From NCBI RefSeq assembly GCF_003573695.1, contig NC_039364.1, positions 238,184,777 to 238,248,776 of the forward strand: a DNA stretch of 64,000 bases, read 5' to 3'. How positions within the stretch are numbered: the first letter of the stretch is position 1; every line of letters starts with the position of its first letter. This DNA is from Papaver somniferum (taxonomy: Eukaryota; Streptophyta; Magnoliopsida; Ranunculales; Papaveraceae). The translations under genes were made by a program, and so were the position numbers. Shown here one piece after another: positions 1 through 10,541 of this stretch. Under the pieces are notes generated by a model. The model had not been told where the DNA came from. It was given only the letters and a program-made list of their open reading frames with translations, and ran no database searches.

Positions 1-104
1 ATCGACCCGTACTTGCACGAGCTACAACTGACGACCGTGCACTTGCGGTATTACTGTAGGCCCCCGTTTTTATTGCGCTTAATTATACACCCTTCGGCCT
101 ACCA
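1..104 (+). repeat. Right end of the leftmost LTR of the array (cut by window edge)
   Basis: It matches 6419-6526 and 12825-12932 with small differences. It ends in CCTACCA, 6 nt before the PBS. Only the last 104 bp of this LTR are in the window. Confidence 0.8.
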
Positions 105-110
105 AGTTTT

Positions 111-130
111 TGGCGCCGCTGCCGGGGATT
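111..130 (+). other. Primer-binding site, tRNA-Asp type (unit 1)
   Basis: TGGCGCCGCTGCCGGGGA is complementary to the 3' end of plant tRNA-Asp with one difference (GCTGCC where GTTGCC is usual). It lies 6 nt after the LTR end. This PBS is common in plant Tat/Athila-type Ty3/gypsy elements and sets the direction of the array as +. Confidence 0.85.
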
Positions 131-980
131 GGTGCTGTGTTTTATCTGTGTTTTTTAGCTATTTTGTATTTCATTGCATAGCATTTGCATCTGCATCTGC
201 TTCATTTCATTTGCTGTTGGACCTGCCGTTCTGAACCTGTTTTTCCTCTGCTGGGACGCCACCAAGGAAAAGAACCAAAACCCAACTGGGTTTTTGCAAC
301 AATATCAGAGCAGCTGGGCTGTGCTAAAAAGGTAAGCCTAAACCCATTCCATTGAGAGAACCCAACCTGTGGGCTTCCAAATTTTTAATTGTGGGCTTGT
401 AATAATTAACCCAATTTTTTGGGCTTTTTATTTTTCTATTTTGGGTTTGTAATAATTTATTTGTGGGCTTGTTTGTTTAATTTGGGGGCTTGTATTTATT
501 TTGTGTGGGCTTGTTTAAATTCTTCCATTGGACTTGTATTTTGGACTCTGGGTTTAAACCCAGCTGAGCTTATAACTGGTTGTGGACTTGTAAGTGGACC
601 TCGAAACCAAAGTTTTAAAACAAACGTCGGGCCTTAACCAACTGGGCCAAATTAAACTTTCAAAAATTAAAACTTGGATTTTCGTAGGCCGCAGCCTTCA
701 TTTCATTAGAGGCTTGCACAGTGGGCTTGCTCCCATTTCAAAAACCAAATTTTTATTTTCTTCTTTTTATTATTTAAAAAAAAAAAAAAAAAAAAAAATT
801 TACTTGCTCCCAGATTTTAAAAACCAAATTTTATTCTGCTCCCACATTAAAAACCAAAATTTTTCTTTTTCCCATTAAAACCAAATGTCTCCCGCCAAAA
901 CCAAATTTTTCCCAACAAAACCAAATTTTTCCAAAAAGTCCAATCCCTTAAAAACCAAATTTTGAGCTTAGAGCCCAATC
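131..980 (+). other. Leader of unit 1 (untranslated)
   Basis: This 850-bp leader lies between the PBS and the gag-like ATG. It is rich in GGGCTTG words and in CCAAATTTTT repeats (880-960), with a run of about 23 A at 776-798. No conserved reading frame is seen. Unit 2 carries the same leader at 6553-7406. Confidence 0.6.
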
Positions 981-2634
981 ATGTATAGATCTTTTTCTAC
1001 TGTTGGGGAATACAACGAATCCCTTAGAGAACTTGCGTATGGACAAACTTCACGTTATGAACCTCCCACAGACCATGATGTCAATAGTTATAGGAATTAT
1101 TATGGACATTTTCAAAGTCCCGAGCCGCAATACATGAACCCTAATGACTATTCATACATGCATCATTTATCGCAACGTGAAAATGAACATTTTGCTAGTG
1201 CCTCACTCACACAATCATCTCTGATGGATCAATTAGAAGCTCGAATCGCAGCTTTAGAAATGCAATCACATGAGGAATCTGTCACATCTAATTTTCTTAG
1301 GCAACCTGAAATCTATGCATGTCCCGCATGTGGTAGTTTAGACCACCCTGTTGAGCATTGTCATATTTTGCATAATTTTAGGCCATCAAGAGAAAATCCA
1401 ATGTATGAAATGCCCATGAATTGTGAGAATGGTAGTCATTGGGACCATAATCAATCCTTTGAGGGTTGCGATCAATATTTTGTAGACCCTAATGACCATG
1501 CATACATGTACCATTCACCACAATTTGAACATGAAGAATTTTGTACTCCCATGAATTTAGACTCCACCACAGAAGCTTTAAGACTTAGTGAGCAAACTTC
1601 GATAGATCTACATCACGAATTCAGGCATATTTAGATCAGATTTTGCTTCACCTACAAAAGGAGGAAATTCATGAGGAAATGTATGTTGTCCCTAATGAAG
1701 TGTCTAGTCCCATTCATGTAAATGATGTTGAATATGAACCTAATTTAGAGGAACATGAATTGACTAACGACACCACCACTGTTAATGAGGACCAATATGC
1801 ATGCTACCATGATGATGATTATGATGATTATGATGATATGTTAGAAGAACATGAAAATATTGTGGAACCTGTTGGTTCAAAAACATATGGCTTCTCGCCC
1901 TCGACCTTCATGAATGTTGTTTTTTCTAATACTCATTGTAATTCATATGATTTTGATATTGACATGGGATTCGTACAATTATTCTGTGAAGATGAACATG
2001 ACATAGGAATAGTTGAATCTTCTGTAGACACTAATATGCATGAAAAATATTTGATGTGTCTGATTCTCTACCTAGGTCACATTGTGATATTTCTCCTGAT
2101 TTGCCAATGCATGAGAATGAATTTATTGATGATGTTGATGATTCTGAGTGTGAACTTGCTAAACTGTTTGATGATTGTGAGCATGTTGTGACACTTGTAG
2201 AAGACTTAGGAGATGTTGATGTGATTAGTAATGATGTGCCTATCCTCCTACACGAGTCACAATCTGTTGGCCTTCCACCCAACCTAGATTTGGTTTGTAC
2301 CAACATTGTAAAACCAATTTTTCTGAAAATTCCCAACCTAGGTTTGGAACTGTGTGCTTCCCAAGTCCTCTTGGACTATTTTGCTTCTAAGTATAATACA
2401 TCTGAGGAACCACAGTTGGAATTAGCATGTTTGCCCGTCCCTAGCACAGTTCATTTCGAGCTAGACCTTTTGCATGATGAACCCCCGAAACTGCGCGATT
2501 TTTTTTCAAAATTATATCTTCTGTAAAATCCAGGTTTGGGGGTAGCTCATTTTGTTTCACAGTTTCACTTGCGTTTCTTTCCTGTTATTATGTGTGAAGC
2601 TGTTGAAATGTCTACACTTTGTCTTTTGGGTTGA
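981..2634 (+). pseudogene. Broken gag-like gene of array unit 1
   Basis: This copy aligns base for base with the intact ORF at 7407-9062. It has lost one A near 1594, one base near 2045 and one base in the T run near 2503, and gained one base near 2587. These split it into three frames (981-1634, 1643 to about 2039, 2056-2526). The CCHC knuckle near 1320-1361 is still readable. All lesions are in homopolymers or short repeats. The breaks are relative to unit 2, so they arose after the unit was duplicated. Confidence 0.85.
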
Positions 2635-3437
2635 TCCTCAACTCTTTAGATTGTTAGTGTATGGTGAATTTTTTGTATATAATCCAGTAGTTAAAATTTC
2701 TTAAAAACCCTTTTGTTCCTTTTGTATATATTTTGCTAATCCAATATGATCTCGGCTGAAATATGTTGGATTTTTGCCTTGAATAAACGGAGTTTTAATT
2801 CTGCTTTCGCCGAAATCGGGTATTCTCTCTCCTTTTACTCTACTCAGCATGTCCCTTTCCATATGTTGCATTTTAATTCTTTCCATATTTTGAAACATTG
2901 AGGACAATGTTTAGTTTAGGTTTGGGGGTATAGAGTAGATACCATGATAATTTGCCATAATTAAAAACGAACTCCTTCTTCTTTTTGAAAAAATTGAAAA
3001 ATTCCAAAAAAAAAATTGAAAAATAAAAATTGAAAAAAATTAAAAAATGAAAAATCATAAAAAATGGAGCTCATTTACCTTGAAATGTTGACTCTTGTGC
3101 AAATATGTAATTATTAGGAGTCTTAGTCTAGATATTTAGGCACCCTGATTCTAGCACAATTCACATAGTGATAAGAAATTTGCACGCGCACGATCTACCA
3201 ATACATGTATGGCCTCGATCTTCAAGGTGTTTGATAGGAAGTTACGATTGCCAATCACTTTAGAATACTGAACGAAACTGGACTAGCTTGTTCTTTGGTT
3301 GGTTGGGATAGAAGGTGGAGGTTACATTAAGAAAAACAACCATCGAATTTAACTGGGTGCATCAAAAAGGGCTACCTCTTGCAAAGTGTCATGTAATTTT
3401 TGTTTCCTTTTGTATATGTATCAAAAGTGTATCAGTG

Positions 3438-3492
<55 letters not shown>

Positions 3493-4128
3493 GATGTATA
3501 TATTCAGAAAAATACAAAAAAATCAAGTATTGTTCAATTCCATCCTCTCTTGTTCCACAAATAAAAGAGAGTAGTCAATGTAAATAAGAGTCATGTAAAT
3601 AGTCATCTTTTGTTGTTTCGTTGTAATAAGCAAGGAGGGTGTATGCCATTGATGTACAACGCGAGAAATTGTGAAATACCTCCAACTCATTCACAATTCT
3701 CGTAAAGTCCGGACAGCTAGCTAGATTTCGACCTCAGTTCTTAGCCTGAGAAACTATCTCTTGGTGATTAGTAGTCATGACTTCAGATCTTTCTTTACAC
3801 ATGTGTAGATACACTTTACACTCTTATCACATGTCCTTATTTATTATCAGTGCTAGGATTGTGCCTTCGATAGCTAGATTGACATCTCCATTTTGCTGTG
3901 AGCTTAAACTGTTTTGCACATGTCACGTTTGATGGAATCTGAGCTTATATTTGTCCTTAGGTTTTGTAGGCACACCTCTGGTAAACCTTCACGAGACTTC
4001 AACTCGTCCACTAGGGACACTTAGTGGTTTAAAAGGCTTAGTGCATACGCTAAATGCATTCGAGAGACCAGCGACAGTGGTATAGTTAGGATTTCCTTAG
4101 GATTTCCTTAGTTTTGTTTTCACAGCGA
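2635..4128 (+). other. 3' internal region of unit 1 with G-rich motif and poly(A) tract
   Basis: This is non-coding sequence between the gag-like stop and the LTR. It contains GAGGACAATGTTTAG followed by TTTAGGTTTGGGGGTA (2899-2930), a motif common after the coding region in plant Ty3/gypsy elements. It also has an A/T-rich stretch (2960-3060) and an uninterrupted run of 50 A (3441-3490; 35 A in unit 2). CACAATTCTCG-type sequence and GGATTTCCTTAGG repeats precede the LTR. The true polypurine tract could not be fixed. Confidence 0.55.
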
Positions 4129-4934
4129 TGAAATTCCAAGCCTTCAGATTAGATGGTAGTTGAATCCAACGGTCGCTTCCTTGCTGTGCATCGAAGATTG
4201 ATATCTCCGCCTTACACTACAGTACCTAACTCCATCAAGTACCGTTCGTTTCGTTGTATCCATTCATCCGACGGTCGCTCCTCGCTTGCCTCCGCATCAC
4301 CGTCCGATCTACCTACCATCTTCGCATCTCGCAGCTCAGAGTCACAGAACATCAAGACTCGATACGCCCGCCTAACACCCTAGCAACCGAATCATTTAAC
4401 CTCAACCAAACATGTCCTCCTTCCTCTCCATCGACCTCACCCCCTCTGCAGAGACACCATGTCCTGCCACCACCAGAACACCACCTCTGCCACTGCCGCT
4501 TCACCACCACACTTCCACCATCATCACCCCTATCCTCCACCATCATTACCCCCTTTGTTCTAGCCTCCTATTATATAGTTTTCTCCCCTAATTTCTCTCT
4601 AAAAACCTAGGGAAGAAATCAATAAAATAGGACGAGTTGGAAAGACGTAATTGAAGCATGGGAATGGAGCAGGAGACTGAGGAGAAGAATGGGTCGAAAG
4701 AAGACTCGTCAAATCACATGTTAGGTGAGTTCAATTTCAATTCCTAATTTCTCTGTAATTTGGGGGTTTTTTCTAGAAACCCTAATTCATGTTGGAACCG
4801 TACCAGGAGAGAATTAGAGTAGGGGAATGGGCTCAAATTAGACCCATGACATTAGATAAGCAGTAAACCTAATTGTACTGTTATATTGTGGCATTTTGGG
4901 AAAATGGGTGATAACCCTAATTTGATGTATTAGG

Positions 4935-4942
4935 TATAAAAG
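4935..4942 (+). promoter_or_regulatory. LTR TATA box
   Basis: TATAAAAG lies upstream of GGGTGTTTTTGTAAGACATGC. The same position in the related solo LTR (minus strand, 22323-22331) has TATAAATAG followed by a similar GGGTGTTGTAATG, so the box is conserved between families. The third LTR has it at 11345-11352. Confidence 0.6.
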
Positions 4943-5814
4943 GGAATTGTGGGTGTTTTTGTAAGACATGCTTGGAGTAGCCAACATCCAGGACTTTCAT
5001 GTCCTGTTAAATGATAATGTGTTCTGCTTAATATTGTTTCCTGTTAATTGTTATGCTCCTGTTATGTTTGTTATGTTATGCTATATCCTGTTGTGTTCTG
5101 TGTGTGATTGTATTATCCATGTTATGTTTGTCTTAATTAGTTTGTGTGTTTGTTTCTACACATGAGCTTGTAAGTCCCCTGTTTAACTCACATGTTCTTA
5201 TTCTGAGTTTTGATGCTTGACAACCATGAGGACTCTTAACTGCAACATGTTCTAATTCCCCACTAGGGTGAGAGAACAACTGAACCATGATGGTTAGCTA
5301 TTAGGATGGTTTTTGCTGAGCTTAAAATAGCTTAGGCTAGTTAGACTCCTAAGTGCCCAACTGATTTGTGATTAGTGGTGTTGTAAGAAGACCACTAATG
5401 CTAGGGGTCAGTGGTGGCTCTAAGGAATTAATTAGCTACATTAGTTAGTAAACCACTGCCTAGTTAGTCTGTGATTGGTTGTGCCTTAAACAGACAGCCA
5501 ATACTAGGGGTTAGCTAAGGCTGTAAGGTTGGTTAACTAGATATTTGACAAGAACTTAACCTAGGTGAACTGGCTAGGTAAAGGAAACTCTCATCCATCT
5601 CCCTGCACTTCCCATCCACAATTTCTTTTCTATGTTTGTTCTGTTAGCTTCACCACAACCCTGCCCTTGGCCTTAGGCCTTGGTTCATTCTTGTTTTGTT
5701 TTGCTTTTGTTTTGTTTTTGCTGTTTAGTTCTTCCATTGCTTTTGCCTTGTTGTTTCTTCCCTGCCCTGCAACTCTGTTGCTTCTCTGGTTTGCTTCCAA
5801 TTTGGCCTAGTGCC

Positions 5815-6060
5815 ACTGTTTACCACTCCTTGTGCTGCTGTTGCTGTTGCACTTGCCCTGCAGCACTTCTCCTTTTGCTGTTGCTTTTGGCCTTGCTGTG
5901 CAGCTCTTGCTCCTGCTGCTGCTACTACCTGCTGTGCAGCTGCCCTACTGCTGCTACTGGTGCCTGCTGCTTCTTTGCCTCTGCCAAGCCTGCTGCCAAG
6001 CTGCTGCCACTTCTTCTCCTGCAGCTGCTGTGCAGACTTGCTGCTCCTGCAGCCAAGCAA
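5815..6060 (+). repeat. CTG/TGC-rich low-complexity tract in the LTR
   Basis: Irregular CTGCTG, TGCTGTTGC and CTGCCAAGC repeats fill this part of the LTR. They are repeated at 12221-12470. Several Cys- or Leu-rich frames on both strands are by-products of the repeat. Confidence 0.75.
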
Positions 6061-6532
6061 AGGCCAAACCAACTGAGCCCAATTCACTTCAGTGAAGCCT
6101 AAGGCCCAGTCCTCAGTAACCAAGCCCAGTTTCTAAAACCAAAAGCCCAGAGCACAACTTGGGCTCATCAGAAGACCAAAACCAAAGCCCAAGTTCATTA
6201 TTAAGGCCCAATCCAATTCAGGCTTAATCAAAAGCCTAAGTTTAAGGCCTAAGCCCATTTGCATTTCAAAGACTAACTGAGCCCAAGCTCAGTTCATTTT
6301 ATTGTGAACAAACCCATTAGTACTCAAGCCCAATTTAAGCCAAAAGGCTTCTAAGCCCAAAGCAAATCTAGGAACCCAATTAGCTAAATCACTTCCAAAA
6401 CACACCCGATCTCTGTGGATCGACCCGTACTTGCACGAGCTACAACCGACGACCGTGCACTTGCGGTATTACTGTAGGCCCCCGTTTTCATTGCGCTTAA
6501 TTTATACACCCTTTCAAGGCCTACCAAGTTTT

Positions 6533-6552
6533 TGGCGCCGCTGCCGGGGATT
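6533..6552 (+). other. Primer-binding site, tRNA-Asp type (unit 2)
   Basis: Identical to the PBS at 111-130, 6 nt after the middle LTR ends at 6526. Confidence 0.85.
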
Positions 6553-7406
6553 GGTGCTGTGTTTTATCTGTGTTTTTCGTAGCTATTTTGTATTTCATTG
6601 CATAGCATTTGCATCTGCATCTGCTTCATTTCATTTGCTGTTGGACCTGCCGTTCTGAACCTGTTTTTCCTCTGCTGGGACGCCACCAAGGAAAAGAACC
6701 AAAACCCAACTGGGTTTTTGCAACAATATCAGAGCAGCTGGGCTGTGCTAAAAAGGTAAGCCTAAACCCATTCCATTGAGAGAACCCAACCTGTGGGCTT
6801 CCAAATTTTTAATTGTGGGCTTGTAATAATTAACCCAATTTTTTGGGCTTTTTATTTTTCTATTTTGGGTTTGTAATAATTTATTTGTGGGCTTGTTTGT
6901 TTAATTTGGGGGCTTGTATTTATTTTGTGTGTGCTTGTTTAAATTCTTCCATTGGACTTGTATTTTGGACTCTGGGTTTAAACCCAGCTGAGCTTATAAC
7001 TGGTTGTGGACTTGTAAGTGGACCTCGAAACCAAAGTTTTAAAACAAACGTCGGGCCTTAACCAACTGGGCCAAATTAAACTTTCAAAAATTAAAACTTG
7101 GATTTTCGTAGGCCGCAGCCTTCATTTCATTAGAGGCTTGCACAGTGGGCTTGCTCCCATTTCAAAAACCAAATTTTTATTTTCTTCTTTTTATTATTTA
7201 AAAAAAAAAAAAAAAAAAAAAAAATTTACTTGCTCCCAGATTTTAAAAACCAAATTTTATTCTGCTCCCACATTAAAAACCAAAATTTTTCTTTTTCCCA
7301 TTAAAACCAAATGTCTCCCGCCAAAACCAAATTTTTCCCAACAAAACCAAATTTTTCCAAAAAGTCCAATCCCTTAAAAACCAAATTTTGAGCTTAGAGC
7401 CCAATC

Positions 7407-9062
7407 ATGTATAGATCTTTTTCTACTGTTGGGGAATACAACGAATCCCTTAGAGAACTTGCGTATGGACAAACTTCACGTTATGAACCTCCCACAGACC
7501 ATGATGTCAATAGTTATAGGAATTATTATGGACATTTTCAAAGTCCCGAGCCGCAATACATGAACCCTAATGACTATTCATACATGCATCATTTATCGCA
7601 ACGTGAAAATGAACATTTTGCTAGTGCCTCACTCACACAATCATCTCTGATGGATCAATTAGAAGCTCGAATCGCAGCTTTAGAAATGCAATCACATGAG
7701 GAATCTGTCACATCTAATTTTCTTAGGCAACCTGAAATCTATGCATGTCCCGCATGTGGTAGTTTAGACCACCCTGTTGAGCATTGTCATATTTTGCATA
7801 ATTTTAGGCCATCAAGAGAAAATCCAATGTATGAAATGCCCATGAATTGTGAGAATGGTAGTCATTGGGACCATAATCAATCCTTTGAGGGTTGCGATCA
7901 ATATTTTGTAGACCCTAATGACCATGCATACATGTACCATTCACCACAATTTGAACATGAAGAATTTTGTACTCCCATGAATTTAGACTCCACCACAGAA
8001 GCTTTAAGACTTAGTGAGCAAAACTTCGATAGATCTACATCACGAATTCAGGCATATTTAGATCAGATTTTGCTTCACCTACAAAAGGAGGAAATTCATG
8101 AGGAAATGTATGTTGTCCCTAATGAAGTGTCTAGTCCCATTCATGTAAATGATGTTGAATATGAACCTAATTTAGAGGAACATGAATTGACTAACGACAC
8201 CACCACTGTTAATGAGGACCAATATGCATGCTACCATGATGATGATTATGATGATTATGATGATATGTTAGAAGAACATGAAAATATTGTGGAACCTGTT
8301 GGTTCAAAAACATATGGCTTCTCGCCCTCGACCTTCATGAATGTTGTTTTTTCTAATACTCATTGTAATTCATATGATTTTGATATTGACATGGGATTCG
8401 TACAATTATTCTGTGAAGATGAACATGACATAGGAATAGTTGAATCTTCTGTAGACACTAATATGCATGAAAATATATTTGATGTGTCTGATTCTCTACC
8501 TAGGTCACATTGTGATATTTCTCCTGATTTGCCAATGCATGAGAATGAATTTATTGATGATGTTGATGATTCTGAGTGTGAACTTGCTAAACTGTTTGAT
8601 GATTGTGAGCATGTTGTGACACTTGTAGAAGACTTAGGAGATGTTGATGTGATTAGTAATGATGTGCCTATCCTCCTACACGAGTCACAATCTGTTGGCC
8701 TTCCACCCAACCTAGATTTGGTTTGTACCAACATTGTAAAACCAATTTTTCTGAAAATTCCCAACCTAGGTTTGGAACTGTGTGCTTCCCAAGTCCTCTT
8801 GGACTATTTTGCTTCTAAGTATAATACATCTGAGGAACCACAGTTGGAATTAGCATGTTTGCCCGTCCCTAGCACAGTTCATTTCGAGCTAGACCTTTTG
8901 CATGATGAACCCCCGAAACTGCGCGATTTTGTTTTCAAAATTATATCTTCTGTAAAATCCAGGTTTGGGGGTAGCTCATTTTGTTTCACAGTTTCACTTG
9001 CGTTTCTTTCCTGTTATATGTGTGAAGCTGTTGAAATGTCTACACTTTGTCTTTTGGGTTGA
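7407..9062 (+). CDS. Gag-like protein with one CCHC zinc knuckle (array unit 2, intact)
   Basis: This is the only undisrupted long ORF in the array (551 codons, ATG start). Residues 114-127 (CPACGSLDHPVEHC) form a CX2CX4HX4C zinc knuckle, the nucleic-acid-binding motif of retrotransposon Gag. A helix-prone stretch (about 80-97) precedes it. An acidic run rich in Asp and Tyr lies at about 278-290, and the rest is strongly acidic with many Glu, Asp and His. Residues 48-71 and 164-187 look like an internal duplication (YxxPNDxxYMxH, then Q and E/H-rich). I do not see a clear Retrotrans_gag core, so the capsid part is diverged or replaced. No protease or pol follows before the LTR. The likely role is binding and packaging element RNA in trans-mobilised particles (inference). 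Confidence 0.75.
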   Translation: MYRSFSTVGEYNESLRELAYGQTSRYEPPTDHDVNSYRNYYGHFQSPEPQYMNPNDYSYMHHLSQRENEHFASASLTQSSLMDQLEARIAALEMQSHEESVTSNFLRQPEIYACPACGSLDHPVEHCHILHNFRPSRENPMYEMPMNCENGSHWDHNQSFEGCDQYFVDPNDHAYMYHSPQFEHEEFCTPMNLDSTTEALRLSEQNFDRSTSRIQAYLDQILLHLQKEEIHEEMYVVPNEVSSPIHVNDVEYEPNLEEHELTNDTTTVNEDQYACYHDDDYDDYDDMLEEHENIVEPVGSKTYGFSPSTFMNVVFSNTHCNSYDFDIDMGFVQLFCEDEHDIGIVESSVDTNMHENIFDVSDSLPRSHCDISPDLPMHENEFIDDVDDSECELAKLFDDCEHVVTLVEDLGDVDVISNDVPILLHESQSVGLPPNLDLVCTNIVKPIFLKIPNLGLELCASQVLLDYFASKYNTSEEPQLELACLPVPSTVHFELDLLHDEPPKLRDFVFKIISSVKSRFGGSSFCFTVSLAFLSCYMCEAVEMSTLCLLG

Positions 9063-9866
9063 TCCTCAACTCTTTAGATTGTTAGTGTATGGTGAATTTT
9101 TTGTATATAATCCAGTAGTTAAAATTTCTTAAAAACCCTTTTGTTCCTTTTGTATATATTTTGCTAATCCAATATGATCTCGGCTGAAATATGTTGGATT
9201 TTTGCCTTGAATAAACGGAGTTTTAATTCTGCTTTCGCCGAAATCGGGTATTCTCTCTCCTTTTACTCTACTCAGCATGTCCCTTTCCATATGTTGCATT
9301 TTAATTCTTTCCATATTTTGAAACATTGAGGACAATGTTTAGTTTAGGTTTGGGGGTATAGAGTAGATACCATGATAATTTGCCATAATTAAAAACGAAC
9401 TCCTTCTTCTTTTTGAAAAAATTGAAAAATTCCAAAAATAAAAATTGAAAAATAAAAATTCAAAAAAATTAAAAAATGAAATATCATAAAAAATGGAGCT
9501 CATTTACCTTGAAATGTTGACTCTTGTGCAAATATGTAATTATTAGGAGTCTTAGTCTAGATATTTAGGCACCCTGATTCTAGCACAATTCACATAGTGA
9601 TAAGAAATTTGCACGCGCACGATCTACCAATACATGTATGGCCTCGATCTTCAAGGTGTTTGATAGGAAGTTACGATTGCCAATCACTTTAGAATACTGA
9701 ACGAAACTGGACTAGCTTGTTCTTTGGTTGGTTGGGATAGAAGGTGGAGGTTACATTAAGAAAAACAACCATCGAATTTAACTGGGTGCATCAAAAAGGG
9801 CTACCTCTTGCAAAGTGTCATGTAATTTTTGTTTCCTTTTGTATATGTATCAAAAGTGTATCAGTG

Positions 9867-9906
<40 letters not shown>

Positions 9907-10541
9907 GATGTATATATTCAGAAAAATACAAAAAAACAAGTATTGTTCAATTCCATCCTCTCTTGTTCCACAAATAAAAGAGAGTAGTCAATGTAAATAA
10001 GAGTCATGTAAATAGTCATCTTTTGTTGTTTCGTTGTAATAAGCAAGGAGGGTGTATGCCATTGATGTACAACGCGAGAAATTGTGAAATACCTCCAACT
10101 CATTCACAATTCTCGTAAAGTCCGGACAGCTAGCTAGATTTCGACCTCAGTTCTTAGCCTGAGAAACTATCTCTTGGTGATTAGTAGTCATGACTTCAGA
10201 TCTTTCTTTACACATGTGTAGATACACTTTACACTCTTATCACATGTCCTTATTTATTATCAGTGCTAGGATTGTGCCTTCGATAGCTAGATTGACATCT
10301 CCATTTTGCTGTGAGCTTAAACTGTTTTGCACATGTCACGTTTGATGGAATCTGAGCTTATATTTGTCCTTAGGTTTTGTAGGCACACCTCTGGTAAACC
10401 TTCACGAGACTTCAACTCGTCCACTAGGGACACTTAGTGGTTTAAAAGGCTTAGTGCATACGCTAAATGCATTCGAGAGACCAGCGACAGTGGTATAGTT
10501 AGGATTTCCTTAGGATTTCCTTAGTTTTGTTTTCACAGCGA
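9063..10541 (+). other. 3' internal region of unit 2
   Basis: Same content as 2635-4128: the GAGGACAATG plus TTTGGGGGTA motif at 9327-9358, a poly(A) run of 35 (9870-9904), and no coding frame that is supported. Confidence 0.55.

Larger units (their letters stand above)
4129..6526 (+). repeat. Middle LTR of the array (left boundary provisional)
   Basis: The right end is firm: CCTACCA at 6526, 6 nt before the second PBS. The left end is uncertain. Homology with the related solo LTR at 21390-23536 (opposite strand) begins near 4138 (AGCC then TCAGATT) and runs to the end, so this LTR appears to lack about 370 bp found at the start of its relative. A start at TGTATGCC (3639) after the purine tract AAGCAAGGAGGG is possible but less supported. 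Confidence 0.6.

Noticed and set aside
4572..4577. TATATA near 4,572 as the LTR promoter
   Set aside because: It is possible, but TATAAAAG at 4935 is the one conserved in sequence and context in the related solo LTR.
5680..6123. Cys/Leu-rich frames on + and an Ala/Gln-rich frame on - that could look like small secreted proteins
   Set aside because: They are by-products of the CTG/TGC low-complexity tract inside the LTR and recur, frameshifted, in the second LTR.
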